NCBI RefSeq assembly: GCF_036227125.1
Contig: NZ_CP109435.1
Coordinates: 8,556,001 to 8,620,000 of the forward strand
From: Streptomyces sp. NBC_01485
Lineage (GTDB): Bacteria > Actinomycetota > Actinomycetes > Streptomycetales > Streptomycetaceae
Direction: 5' to 3'
Length of the DNA: 64,000 nt
Shown here: positions 7,754 through 16,626 of the stretch, in pieces
How positions within the stretch are numbered: position 1 is the stretch's first letter
Layout: each line of letters begins with the position of its first letter
Made by a program: the position numbers and the translations under genes
Notes under the pieces: generated by a model
Seen by the model: only the letters and a program-made list of their open reading frames with translations
Told to the model about the DNA's origin: nothing
The model's database searches: none

Positions 7754-10700
7754 ATGTCCCCCACCGCGCCGTCCACCCCGGATGTTCTCCCCGTCGGCTC
7801 AGAGATCCCCGGCGCCTCCGGGATCCCCGTCGTCGACATCACCGTGACCGGCCCCGGCGGCGCCCCCGTCCAGCAGGCCATGGAGCTGATGCGGGAGCAC
7901 GGGCCGGTGGTCGTGCGGCGGCTGCACGGGCGGGACACCCTGTTCGTCGCCGACCTGGACCTGGTCGCCGACCTCGCCGACGAGCGGCGGTTCGCCAAGC
8001 ACGTCGGGCCCGCCCTGGAGAACGTCCGGGAGTTCGCCGCCGACGGCCTGTTCACCGCCTACAACGACGAGCCGAACTGGGCGAAGGCGCACGACATCCT
8101 CATGCCGGCCTTCGCGCTCGGCTCGATGCGCGCCTACCACCCCGTGATGCTGAAGGTGGCCCGCCGCCTCATCGGCGCCTGGGACGGCGCGGCCGGCGCC
8201 GGGCAGCCGGTGAACGTGCCCGACGACATGACCCGGATGACCCTCGACACCATCGGACTCGCCGGATTCGGCTACGACTTCGGGTCGTTCGAGCGGGACG
8301 AGCCGCACCCCTTCGTCGAGTCGATGGTCCGCTGCCTGGAGTGGAGCATGACCCGCCTGGCCCGCATCCCGGGCGGCGACTACACGGCCGCCGACGCCGC
8401 CTTCAAGGCCGACGCCGACTATCTCGCCCGGGTCGTCGACGACGTCATCGCCGCCCGCACCTCGGGCGCCGACGACGGTGCCGACAGTGGTGCCAACGCG
8501 GACGCGGACGCCGACGACCTCCTCGGGCTGATGCTCACCGCCGAGCACCCCGCCGACGGCACCACCCTCGACACCACCAACATCCGCAACCAGGTCATCA
8601 CCTTCCTGATCGCGGGCCACGAGACCACCTCCGGCGCCATGTCGTTCGCGCTGCACTACCTCGCCAAGCACCCCACCGCGCTCCAGCTCGTCCAGCGCGA
8701 GGTCGACGCGTTGTGGGGCGACACCTCCGACCCCGATCCGACGTACGACGAGGTCGGCCGGCTGACCTACACCCGGCAGGTGCTCAACGAGGCGCTGCGG
8801 CTGTGGCCCACGGCCGCCGCGTTCAGCCGGCAGGCGCTCGAGGACACGGTGCTCGGCGGGCGGGTGCCGCTGAAGGCCGGGCAGTCCGTCGTCGTCCTCG
8901 CGCCGATGCTGCACCGCCAGCCCGTCTGGGGCGACAACCCCGAACTGTTCGACCCCTCCCGCTTCACGCCCGAAGCCGAGGCGGCCCGTTCCGTGCACGC
9001 CTTCAAGCCGTTCGGAACCGGTGAACGCGCCTGTATCGGACGGCAGTTCGCGCTGCACGAGGCGACGATGCTGCTGGCGATGCTCGTCCACCGCTACCGC
9101 CCGCACGACCACGCCGACTACCGGCTCGCGGTGAAGGAGACCCTCACCCTCAAGCCCGACGGCCTCACCCTCACGCTCACCCCGCGCACCCCCGCCGACC
9201 GGGTCCACCCCCAACTCCCGGGCGTGGCACGGACGGAGACCGCACCGACGGCCGACACCAGTGCCCTCCCCGCCCGGGTCCGCCCCGGGACCTCCGCCCT
9301 CTTCCTGCACGGCAGCAACTACGGCACCTGCCGCGAGTTCGCCGCCCAACTCGCCGACGAGGCCGGGGAGATCGGCTGCGAGACGCAGGTCGCGCCCCTG
9401 GACGCCTACGCCGGCGGCCTGCCCACCGACCGCCCGGTCGTCATCACCGCCGCCTCCTACAACGGCCGCCCCACCGACGACGCCACCGCCTTCGCCGCCC
9501 GGCTGGAGGAGACCCACGACCTCTCCGGGGTCACCTACGCCGTCCTGGGCGTCGGCGACCGCAACTGGGCCGCCACCTACCAGCACGTCCCGACCCGGCT
9601 CGACGACCGCCTCGCCGAACTCGGCGCAGCCCGCCTCACCGACCGCACCGCCGCCGACGCCTCCGGCGATCTCCCCGGCGCCGTACGGGAGTTCACCGCC
9701 CGCCTGCGCACCGCACTCCTGGAGCGCTACGGCGACCCCGACGCCGCTGCCACCGGGCCCGCCGACGAGCCCACGACCGCCTACCAGGTCCGCACCCTCA
9801 CCGGCGGCCCGCTGGACGCCCTCGCCGCCCGGCACGGTCTCGTCCCGATGAAGGTCACCGAGGCGTACGACCTCACCGCCCCCGGCTACCGTCGCCGTAA
9901 GCGGTTCCTGCGCGTGGCCCTGCCCGAGGGCGTCACCTACCGCACGGCCGACCACCTCACCGTGCTCCCGGCGAACGACCCCGCTCTCGTCGACCGCGCG
10001 GCCACGGCCCTCGGCGTCGACCTCGACACCGTCCTGGACATCCGCGCCACCCGCCCGCGCCGCGACGGACTCACCGTCGACCGGCCCATGACGGTACGTC
10101 AACTCTTCACACATCACGTCGAGTTGCAGGAGCGTCCGAACGCCGGTCAGCTCGCGGCGCTGGCCGCCGCCAACCCCTGCCCGCCCGAACGCGCGGCCCT
10201 CGCCGCCTTCCCTGACGGCGACCCGCGCACCCTCGTCGAGGTGATCGAGGACTTCCCGGCGCTGCGCGGCGCGCTCGACTGGCCGCGACTCCTCGAACTC
10301 CTCACCCCGCTGCGCCCCCGCCACTACTCCCTCTCCTCCTCGCCCGCCGTCGACCCCGGCCACGCCGACCTGATGGTCTCCCTGCTGGAGGCGCCCGCCC
10401 GGTCGGGCAAGGGCGTCTACCGGGGCACCGGCTCCGGGCACCTCGCCCGGCTCGCGCCGGGCGACACCGTGTACGCCCGCGTCCAGCCCTGCCGCGAGGA
10501 CTTCCGGATCGACGACCGCGCACCCGTGGTCATGGTGGCGGCCGGCACCGGCCTCGCCCCGTTCCGCGCCGCCGTCGCCGACCGCACGGCCGCCCTCGCC
10601 GCCGGCACCGAACTCGCGCCCGCCGTCTGCTACTTCGGCTGCGACGCCCCGGACGCCGACTTCCTGCACGCGGAGGAGCTGCGCGCCGCCGAGACCGCCG

Positions 10701-10987
10701 GAGCGGTCTCGCTCCGCCCGGTCTTCAGCGCGGCACCCGAGGACGGGATGCGGTTCGTCCAGCACCGCATCGCCGCCGAGGCCGACGAGGTCTGGCGACT
10801 GCTGGCCGACGGAGCCCGGGTGTACGTGTGCGGCGACGGCTCGCGGATGGCCCCCGGCGTGCGGGACGCGTTCCGTACCCTGTACCGGGACCGCACGCCC
10901 GGTGCCGACGACGCTGCCGCCGAGGCATGGCTCGGTGGTCTGATCGCGGACGGTCGCTACACCGAGGACGTGTACGCGGCCGGCTGA
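7754..10987 (+). CDS. Self-sufficient cytochrome P450:NADPH-P450 reductase fusion (CYP102 family)
   Basis: This 1077-residue single-chain monooxygenase resembles P450 BM3. The heme domain spans about residues 20-485, with the I-helix AGHETTS at 287-293, the ExxR region (LNEALRLWP) and the heme-ligand loop FGTGERACIGR with Cys427. An FMN flavodoxin-like domain follows from about residue 513 (LFLHGSNYGTCREFA). The FAD/NADPH reductase runs from about residue 685 to the end, with the FAD motif RHYSLSSSP near 855 and the NADPH-binding AAGTGLAPFRA near 928. Members hydroxylate fatty acids using NADPH and oxygen. An Asp/Ala-rich insert lies at about residues 236-255. The ATG at 7754 has GAAAGG about 12 bases upstream. 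Confidence 0.95.
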   Translation: MSPTAPSTPDVLPVGSEIPGASGIPVVDITVTGPGGAPVQQAMELMREHGPVVVRRLHGRDTLFVADLDLVADLADERRFAKHVGPALENVREFAADGLFTAYNDEPNWAKAHDILMPAFALGSMRAYHPVMLKVARRLIGAWDGAAGAGQPVNVPDDMTRMTLDTIGLAGFGYDFGSFERDEPHPFVESMVRCLEWSMTRLARIPGGDYTAADAAFKADADYLARVVDDVIAARTSGADDGADSGANADADADDLLGLMLTAEHPADGTTLDTTNIRNQVITFLIAGHETTSGAMSFALHYLAKHPTALQLVQREVDALWGDTSDPDPTYDEVGRLTYTRQVLNEALRLWPTAAAFSRQALEDTVLGGRVPLKAGQSVVVLAPMLHRQPVWGDNPELFDPSRFTPEAEAARSVHAFKPFGTGERACIGRQFALHEATMLLAMLVHRYRPHDHADYRLAVKETLTLKPDGLTLTLTPRTPADRVHPQLPGVARTETAPTADTSALPARVRPGTSALFLHGSNYGTCREFAAQLADEAGEIGCETQVAPLDAYAGGLPTDRPVVITAASYNGRPTDDATAFAARLEETHDLSGVTYAVLGVGDRNWAATYQHVPTRLDDRLAELGAARLTDRTAADASGDLPGAVREFTARLRTALLERYGDPDAAATGPADEPTTAYQVRTLTGGPLDALAARHGLVPMKVTEAYDLTAPGYRRRKRFLRVALPEGVTYRTADHLTVLPANDPALVDRAATALGVDLDTVLDIRATRPRRDGLTVDRPMTVRQLFTHHVELQERPNAGQLAALAAANPCPPERAALAAFPDGDPRTLVEVIEDFPALRGALDWPRLLELLTPLRPRHYSLSSSPAVDPGHADLMVSLLEAPARSGKGVYRGTGSGHLARLAPGDTVYARVQPCREDFRIDDRAPVVMVAAGTGLAPFRAAVADRTAALAAGTELAPAVCYFGCDAPDADFLHAEELRAAETAGAVSLRPVFSAAPEDGMRFVQHRIAAEADEVWRLLADGARVYVCGDGSRMAPGVRDAFRTLYRDRTPGADDAAAEAWLGGLIADGRYTEDVYAAG

Positions 10988-11028
10988 CCGAGAAGGCCAG
11001 AGGGCCGAGAGGAAGGGGTGGGTGCACG

Positions 11029-11304
11029 ATGACGGACTCCTGGGCGCGGGCCCGGAACGCGTGGGAGGCGGCGGGCATCCCGCCCGACCGCCTGGCCCAC
11101 CTCGCACCGCTCGGCGGCGGTACGTACAACACCGTCGAGGAGCTCCGCCTCACGGACGGCAGCCGCTACGTAAAGTGGTCGCCCCGCAGCTCGAAGCGGC
11201 GCTGGACGAGATCGAGTGAGGCGGGCACCGGCCGCCAGGGCACCCCGCGCGCGGACACCGGCGGCCAGTCCGACCACCCCGTCCCGGACCAGCCGCCCGC
11301 CTGA
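11029..11304 (+). pseudogene. Truncated phosphotransferase-like remnant
   Basis: The frame from ATG 11029 encodes MTDSWARARNAWEAAGIPP followed by HLAPLGGGTYNTVEELRLTD, the start of an aminoglycoside/choline-kinase-type phosphotransferase with its glycine-rich nucleotide loop. After about 48 residues the homology stops inside the strand that should carry the catalytic lysine. A second frame over the same DNA ends QLEAALDEIE at a stop at 11217-11219, as if an internal deletion joined the front and back of genes in different frames. A good Shine-Dalgarno (GGAAGGGG) remains. It is probably non-functional. Confidence 0.55.
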
Positions 11305-11388
11305 GGAGCCGTAGAAGCAGTAGACCGCCGCTGACCTGCGGAAGTTCGCGGTGGGGCAGCGCGGGGCAGCACGGGGGAGTGACGCGGA

Positions 11389-12417
11389 CTATCCCTGTGC
11401 GGGGAACGCGTTCACGCCCGTCAGCTCGGCGGACAGCTCCCACAGCCGCGCCGCCTGCTCCGGGTCCGTCGCCCAGGCCTCGACGCCGGAGCGCTGGTCG
11501 CCGTCCGTCGCGGGCTCGGCGATGTCGCAGTCCTCCAGGTAGACGCCGCCCATCCCGGCCAACTGCGGCGACGTCGCCGCCCACACCTGGGTGGCCGCGC
11601 CCTGCTCGGGGGTCTTGAAGCCCTCCGGGTTGAGCGGGTTGCCGTCCTCGTCGATCCAGCCGCGCTCCACCATCTCCGGCTTGGGGATATGCCGCTGGAG
11701 GGGCGTGAGGATGCCGCCGGGGTGCAGGGCGAAGACGCGTACGCCCCGGTCGCGGGCCAGCTTGTCCAGGTGGACGGCGAACAGCACGTTCGCGGTCTTG
11801 GCCTGCCCGTACGCCTCCCACTTGTCGTAGCTCCGCCGCCACTGGACGTCGTCCCAGCGCATCCCCGAGAAGAGGTGGGCCCGCGAGGAGACGGACACGA
11901 TCCTGGCGCCGCCGGGCTCGATCGCCGGCCACAGCCGGTTGACGAGGGCGAAGTGGCCGAGGTGGTTCGTGGCGAACTGGGCCTCCCAGCCGGGGCCGAC
12001 CCGGGTCTCCGGGCAGGCCATGATCCCGGCGCTGTCGATGACGAAATCGATGGTCCGGCCGGAGGCGAGGAACCGGTCGGCGAAGGCGCGCACGCTCTCC
12101 AGGTCGCCGAGGTCGAGCTCGTCCGTCTCGACGCCGTCGAGACCGGCGAGGTTCTCGCGGGCGGCCTCCGGGCGGCGCGCGGGGACGACGACGTGGGCGC
12201 CGGCCGTGGCCAGCGCGCGGGTCGTCTCCAGTCCGAGACCGGAGTACCCGCCGGTGACGAGGGCCAGCTTGCCGGTCAGGTCGATGCCCCGCAGGACCTC
12301 GTCGGCGGTGCTCGTGGCGCCGAAGCCCGTGCCGATCTTGTGCTGTGCGGTGAAGCCGCCGGCCGTGTCCGTGTTGGTGCTCTTGTTCTTGTCTGTGCTC
12401 GTGTCGCTCTGGTTCAT
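11389..12417 (-). CDS. Short-chain dehydrogenase/reductase
   Basis: The protein has 342 residues. After a 35-residue polar N-terminal tail come the SDR hallmarks: TGGYSGLG cofactor loop near residue 55, an aspartate-led strand (DELDLGDLESV), DSAG in place of the usual NNAG, a serine strand (IVSVSSRAH), and the catalytic YGQAK tetrad segment followed by HPGG. It is probably an NADP-dependent oxidoreductase of the classical or WWOX-like group with unknown substrate. The promoter overlaps its start closely (see the MerR-type promoter), implying a leaderless mRNA. Confidence 0.9.
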   Translation of the reverse strand: MNQSDTSTDKNKSTNTDTAGGFTAQHKIGTGFGATSTADEVLRGIDLTGKLALVTGGYSGLGLETTRALATAGAHVVVPARRPEAARENLAGLDGVETDELDLGDLESVRAFADRFLASGRTIDFVIDSAGIMACPETRVGPGWEAQFATNHLGHFALVNRLWPAIEPGGARIVSVSSRAHLFSGMRWDDVQWRRSYDKWEAYGQAKTANVLFAVHLDKLARDRGVRVFALHPGGILTPLQRHIPKPEMVERGWIDEDGNPLNPEGFKTPEQGAATQVWAATSPQLAGMGGVYLEDCDIAEPATDGDQRSGVEAWATDPEQAARLWELSAELTGVNAFPAQG

Positions 12418-12424
12418 GACGAGA

Positions 12425-12455
12425 ACGCTACGAATTGGAGTGCTCTCGAAGTCAA
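12425..12455 (-). promoter_or_regulatory. MerR-type promoter with 19-bp spacer before the SDR gene
   Basis: On the minus strand, TTGACT (12455-12450) and TAGCGT (12430-12425) are separated by exactly 19 bases. The spacer contains an imperfect dyad (TCGAGAGCACTCCAA). An over-long 19-20 bp spacer is the hallmark of promoters activated by MerR-family regulators, which untwist the DNA. The -10 ends 7 bases before the ATG, consistent with leaderless transcription. No MerR gene lies in the window. Confidence 0.6.
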
Positions 12456-12481
12456 GTGCGACACCGAGGACCGACCGCCGC

Positions 12482-13531
12482 TCAGCGGCTCGCCGTGCCT
12501 GCCACGCCCGCCGGCACCCGTCCCTCCCGCGTCCAGGCCAGCAGCTCGGCGAGCGGCCAGGTCGTCACGATCCGTTCCGCCGGCACCTCGCACTCCTCGG
12601 CCCGCGCGCAGCCCAGGATCTGCCAGTCCAACTGGCCGGGCGCGTGGGCGTCGGTGTCCACCGAGAACAACGCGCCCGCCGCCACGGCCCGGCGCAGCAG
12701 CCGGCGCGGCGGGTCGAGCCGCTCGGGCCGGCTGTTGATCTCCACGGCCGTACCGGACTCGGCGCACGCCGCGAACACCTCGTCCGCGTCGAACTCCGAC
12801 TCCGGCCGCCCCCGCCCGCCCCGCAGCCGCCCGGTGCAGTGGCCGAGGATGTTCGCGTGGGGGTCGCGCACGGCGTTCACCAGGCGGCGCGTCATCGCAC
12901 GGGACTCCATGCGCAGCTTGGAGTGCACGGACACGACGACCACGTCGAGCCGCTCCAGCAACTCAGGCTCCTGGTCCAGCGACCCGTCGTCGAGGATGTC
13001 GCACTCGATGCCGGTCAGCAGCCGGAACGGCGCCCAGGTCGCGTTGAGCTCCTCGACCTCCTCCAGTTGCCGGCGCAGGCGGTCGGGCGACAGCCCGCGG
13101 GCGACCGTCAGGCGCGGCGAGTGGTCGGTGAGCACGGTCCACTCGTGGTCGAGCGCGGCGGCCGCCCGGCCCATCTCGTCGATGGGGCTGCCGCCGTCCG
13201 ACCAGTCGGAGTGGACATGGCAGTCCCCGCGCAGCAGCGCCCGCAGCCGGGACCCCGCGCCGTCGGTGAGCGGCCGTCCGGCCTCGCCCTCCAGTGTCTC
13301 CAGATAGGACGGCACCTGCCCGGCGAGCGCCTCGCGCACCACCTGGGCGGTCTTCGGACCGACGCCCTTCAGCGACTCCAGCGTCCCGGCGGCCGCCCGC
13401 TGCTCGACCTCCGCCGCGGGCAGCCGCGCCAGTACCCGGGAAGCGGTACGGAAGGCGCGCACCCGGTAGGTCGGCGCCAGGGACCGCTCCAGCAGGAAAG
13501 CGATCCGGTCCAGAGCATCGAGGGGATCCAT
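12482..13531 (-). CDS. PHP-domain metal-dependent phosphoesterase with HhH N-terminus
   Basis: The protein has 349 residues. The N-terminal 100 residues resemble the helix-hairpin-helix region of DNA polymerase X (ESLKGVGPKTAQVV). Residues about 105-330 are a complete PHP domain with the metal-binding motifs DCHVHSDWSDGG, LTDHS, GIECDI, VSVHSK, GHCTGR, EINSRP and DTDAHAP. No polymerase palm is present, so this is the stand-alone PolX-like PHP type, possibly a nuclease or phosphatase in DNA repair. ATG 13531 follows CAGGAGG at good spacing; longer in-frame starts run antisense into the next gene. Confidence 0.85.
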   Translation of the reverse strand: MDPLDALDRIAFLLERSLAPTYRVRAFRTASRVLARLPAAEVEQRAAAGTLESLKGVGPKTAQVVREALAGQVPSYLETLEGEAGRPLTDGAGSRLRALLRGDCHVHSDWSDGGSPIDEMGRAAAALDHEWTVLTDHSPRLTVARGLSPDRLRRQLEEVEELNATWAPFRLLTGIECDILDDGSLDQEPELLERLDVVVVSVHSKLRMESRAMTRRLVNAVRDPHANILGHCTGRLRGGRGRPESEFDADEVFAACAESGTAVEINSRPERLDPPRRLLRRAVAAGALFSVDTDAHAPGQLDWQILGCARAEECEVPAERIVTTWPLAELLAWTREGRVPAGVAGTASR

Positions 13532-13612
13532 CGCCACCTCCTGGCTCCAGGGTTCCCCACCCGTGCGCGGACCGCACGACGGAGGCGTATGTCGCGTTTT
13601 ACCCTCTATGTC

Positions 13613-13849
13613 ATGACCGAAATCGCGAGCCTTCGTATCTCCCACCCGCGGATCATGGTGCTCGGAGTGCAGCCGGCCCCGGCGCCGTTCCGCATCGTGG
13701 AAATCGACGGCCAAGTGGTCGGGGAGGCGCGGGCCGTCACCGACGTCCTCGAGATCGCCGCCGCGTTCGGCGTCACGGTCCATGACCTGGACGACCCGGA
13801 CGTCGTGCGCTGGGTGGGCGGGGACAGGTACACCTGGGCGCCGCACTGA
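13613..13849 (+). CDS. Small conserved hypothetical protein
   Basis: This 78-residue protein reads MTEIASLRISHPRIMVLGVQ at the start and ends DRYTWAPH. It has alternating beta strands and one helix (AVTDVLEIAAAFGVTVHDL). I recognise no family. TACCCT ends 7 bases before the ATG, the typical spacing of a -10 box for a leaderless mRNA. An alternative ATG at 13589 would add eight residues but sits too close to GGAGG. Confidence 0.65.
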   Translation: MTEIASLRISHPRIMVLGVQPAPAPFRIVEIDGQVVGEARAVTDVLEIAAAFGVTVHDLDDPDVVRWVGGDRYTWAPH

Positions 13850-13877
13850 CGACGGGCCCTGTCCTGTCCCCCGCCCG

Positions 13878-14468
13878 TCACAGGCGCCGCTCCCGCGCGT
13901 GCACCGCGCGGCTGACCCTGCGCCCCAGGAGCAGGTAACCGATCAGGGCGCCCGTGGTGTTGAGGATGACGTCGTCGATGTCGAAGGCGCGCCCGGTCAC
14001 CAGCGCGCCCTGGGCGAACTCCACCAGCAGCATGACCGCCGCCGTCAGCAGCAGCACCCGCAGCACCCCGCGCGTCCGGGGTGCGACGACCGGCACGAGG
14101 ATCCCGAAGGGCACGCCGAGCAGCAGGTTCCCGCCGATCTGTTTCACGGCGTCGCGCAGTGCGGGCTGGTCCAGGTAGGCCCGCAGCGAGTCGCCCGGAC
14201 GCAGGTTGGTGTGCACCAGCGACACGGAGGCGGGCGACGGTTCCAGTGTGAGCCGGGCGAGCACGACGGCGAACGCCACCATGAAGGCGAAGGCGAACAG
14301 CATCGCCAGCAGCCGCAGCGGGAACGGCAACGGCCGCCGCTCGGCGCGCGACGACTTCTTCGCGCCGGCACTTTTGTCGCTCTTCGGTTTGGTCGGTGGG
14401 GTGGGCTCCTCGGGCTTTGCGGCGCGCGAGCGGAACAGGGTACGTGGACGTAAGGCGGCACGGGCCAT
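13878..14468 (-). CDS. VanZ-like family membrane protein
   Basis: The protein has 196 residues, with a basic 45-residue cytoplasmic N-terminus. A first hydrophobic helix (LRLLAMLFAFAFMVAFAVVLA) comes next. The VanZ core follows, with LGVPFGILVPVV, VLLLTAAVMLLVEFAQGALVTGRAFDIDDVILN and a final helix GALIGYLLLG. The EFAQ...R.FDIDDVILNT signature is characteristic. VanZ homologues are associated with low-level teicoplanin resistance, but in Streptomyces the role is usually unknown. Confidence 0.88.
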   Translation of the reverse strand: MARAALRPRTLFRSRAAKPEEPTPPTKPKSDKSAGAKKSSRAERRPLPFPLRLLAMLFAFAFMVAFAVVLARLTLEPSPASVSLVHTNLRPGDSLRAYLDQPALRDAVKQIGGNLLLGVPFGILVPVVAPRTRGVLRVLLLTAAVMLLVEFAQGALVTGRAFDIDDVILNTTGALIGYLLLGRRVSRAVHARERRL

Positions 14469-14508
14469 GCGGTCCTCCGGGCTTCAACTTCCCTGTGTGG
14501 TGAGGAGA

Positions 14509-15189
14509 TCAGGTGCCGTAGGCCACCTTCACCTCCTTGAAGCCGAGGGAGTGCAGCAGCCCCTGGAGCATGCCGGTGGTGTTGGACTCGGCGCGCGCGG
14601 TCAGTTCGCTCTCCTTCGCCGCCTCGCCGATGTGCCGGACCGCGAGCTTCTGCACGGCCTGTTCACCGTTGGGGTTGTCCGAGAAGAGGTCGCCGAGGCG
14701 GTCGAGGAGACCGCGCTGCTTGGAGACGGCGTAGGAGCGGTCGGGGTCGAGCGCCGGTGTGCCGAGCAGGGCGTGCGGGAGCCGGAGCGTGGCCGAGGTG
14801 CGGTCGGCGTTGACCGTCACGTCCTTGTCGCCGACCTTGCCGAGGTCGACGTAGGCGTCCACGGTGCCCGCCCCGACGTACAGGGTGCGGGTGCCGCGGA
14901 TCGCGTCGGGGAGGTACTTGGCGTCCTTCTCCAGATCCACGACGACCTGGAAGTTGCCGGAGGCTGCGTCGTAGCGGCTCATGTCCTTGATGGACTTGAG
15001 CAGGGCTGGGCCCGAGCGGTCGTGGGTCTCGGTGCCGAAGAAGTCACGCAGTCCCGGCAGCAGGCTGAGCCGGATCCCGGCGAACATCACGACGAGCACG
15101 ACCACGACGGCGGTGAGCACCTTGGCCCAGCCGGGCATCCGCTGGGGGATCCGCTTGGTGGGCTTGTCGGGCTTGATGGAAGTCGTCAT
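14509..15189 (-). CDS. DUF4230 membrane-anchored protein
   Basis: The protein has 226 residues. A single transmembrane helix (WAKVLTAVVVVLVVMFAGIRL, about 20-41) follows a basic N-terminus, so the bulk is probably extracytoplasmic. The soluble part (DMSRYDAASGNFQVVVDLEKDAKYLP, then TRTLYVGAGTVDAYVDLGKV) matches the DUF4230 pattern of alternating strands. The C-terminal helical part ends in LGFKEVKVAYGT. Function is unknown. ATG 15189 follows GAAGGAGGG. It lies just upstream of vanZ on the same strand, probably in one transcript. Confidence 0.8.
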   Translation of the reverse strand: MTTSIKPDKPTKRIPQRMPGWAKVLTAVVVVLVVMFAGIRLSLLPGLRDFFGTETHDRSGPALLKSIKDMSRYDAASGNFQVVVDLEKDAKYLPDAIRGTRTLYVGAGTVDAYVDLGKVGDKDVTVNADRTSATLRLPHALLGTPALDPDRSYAVSKQRGLLDRLGDLFSDNPNGEQAVQKLAVRHIGEAAKESELTARAESNTTGMLQGLLHSLGFKEVKVAYGT

Positions 15190-15615
15190 GCGGACGGCCC
15201 TCCTTCCTGCTGACCGGATGCCCGCCAATACCCTTGTCAGACCGCCTTGTCGGCGACCTGTGACAGGAAGTTCCGCAGCGGTCACGGACGATCACCGGCC
15301 CGCCTCCACGCGTTCACGCGGACCCACCTCGTCCAGAACCCCACCCGACGTGCACCTTCACGCTCGCCCGGCGGCTACTGGAACCTGCCGGACGAGGGCG
15401 TCGGCCCCGGCCCGCTGGAGCGCCCGCAGGCCACGCAAGGCCGGTTCACCCGGTTGGCCGATCCGTGTCCGACGGGCTCAGGGGGTGCCGGGTGCTCCCG
15501 GGACTCCGTGGGTCACGGGGGCTCCGGGGCACTTCTGAAAGTGGGCGAAACGGGCGTGGTCCGTAGCATGAGAGCTCCGCGCCCCCAGCCGGACATGATC
15601 AGCGAGGAGCCGATC
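15190..15615. other. Intergenic region between DUF4230 and PRPP synthetase genes
   Basis: These 426 bases separate divergent genes and must hold both promoters. A TAGCAT element at 15564-15569 could be the -10 box for the PRPP synthetase gene. I see no convincing gene, only GC-rich open frames without a family match. Confidence 0.4.
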
Positions 15616-16593
15616 GTGCGAGACATCTCCGTGTTCAGCGGCAGTGCCCACCCCGAGCTGGCCGCCGAGGTCTGTGCCCACCTCGGCGTCCCCCTGAGCC
15701 CCACCCGCCTCAGCAGGTTCGCCAACGACTGCCTGGAGGTCCAGCTCCAGGCGAACTGCCGGGAGCGGGACGTCTTCCTGGTCCAGCCCCTCGTCCGGCC
15801 CGTGCAGGAGCACCTCGTCGAGCTGCTGCTGATGTGCGACGCGGCCCGCGGGGCGTCGGCGGGCCGGATCACCGTCGTCATGCCGCACTACTCCTACGCC
15901 CGCTCCGACAAGAAGGACGCGCCCCGGATCTCCCTGGGCGGACGCCTGGTCGCCGACCTGATGGCGGCGGCCGGCGTGCACCGCGTCCTCGCGATGACCC
16001 TGCACTCGCCCCAGGTGCACGGCTTCTTCTCGATGCCCGTCGACCACCTGCACGCACACCGGGAACTGGCCGCCCACTTCCGCCGCTACGACCTCACCCG
16101 CACCACCGTCGTCTCGCCGGACCTCGGCAACGCCAAGGAGGCCGCCGCCTTCGCCCGGATGATCGGCGCCCAGGTGGCGGCGGGCGCCAAGCAGCGGTAC
16201 GCCGACGACCGGGTCAGCATCAGCGCCGTCATCGGCGAGGTCGCCGGGCGGGACGTGATCGTTCTCGACGACGAGATCGCCAAGGGCAGTACCGTCCTCG
16301 AACTCCTCGACCGGCTCAGGGAGTTGGAGCCGCGCTCGATACGCGTGGCGTGCACGCACGGCCTGTTCGCGGCCGGCGCTCTCAAGCGGCTCGACGAGCA
16401 GCCCGACGTGCTGGAGATCGTGTGCACCAACACTGTTCCGGTGCCCGTCGAGGAGCACACCGACAAGCTGCGGATCCTGTCCATCGCGCCCGCCCTCGCG
16501 GAGGCCGTGCGCCGCATCCACAACGGCGAGTCCGTCAGCGCGCTGTTCGACGGGGCGCGCGGCGAATGGAGTGAAGAGCGGGGAAGGCCGTGA
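15616..16593 (+). CDS. Ribose-phosphate pyrophosphokinase (PRPP synthetase)
   Basis: The protein has 325 residues. It makes phosphoribosyl pyrophosphate from ribose 5-phosphate and ATP. The N-terminal strand MRDISVFSGSAHPELA, the signature VVMPHYSYARSDKKDAPRIS, the regulatory flexible-loop region and the PRPP-binding loop VIVLDDEIAKGST near residue 220 are all present. The start is GTG 15616 with GAGGAG at ideal spacing; an in-frame ATG seven codons upstream is less well supported. The sequence looks like a second, divergent Prs rather than the essential housekeeping copy, perhaps serving secondary or salvage metabolism. Confidence 0.88.
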   Translation: MRDISVFSGSAHPELAAEVCAHLGVPLSPTRLSRFANDCLEVQLQANCRERDVFLVQPLVRPVQEHLVELLLMCDAARGASAGRITVVMPHYSYARSDKKDAPRISLGGRLVADLMAAAGVHRVLAMTLHSPQVHGFFSMPVDHLHAHRELAAHFRRYDLTRTTVVSPDLGNAKEAAAFARMIGAQVAAGAKQRYADDRVSISAVIGEVAGRDVIVLDDEIAKGSTVLELLDRLRELEPRSIRVACTHGLFAAGALKRLDEQPDVLEIVCTNTVPVPVEEHTDKLRILSIAPALAEAVRRIHNGESVSALFDGARGEWSEERGRP

Positions 16594-16626
16594 TGGAGGG
16601 CTGTGATGCAAGGTCGAGAGGGAAGC

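Noticed and set aside
7799..11107. 1102-codon open frame antisense to the CYP102 fusion
   Set aside because: It is the mirror frame of a confirmed gene in GC-rich DNA. It has no domain resemblance, a Gly/Val/Arg-only composition and no ribosome-binding site.
11939..13849. Long plus-strand frame reading through the SDR and PHP genes
   Set aside because: Only its last 78 codons look like a protein. The rest is antisense to two well supported genes.
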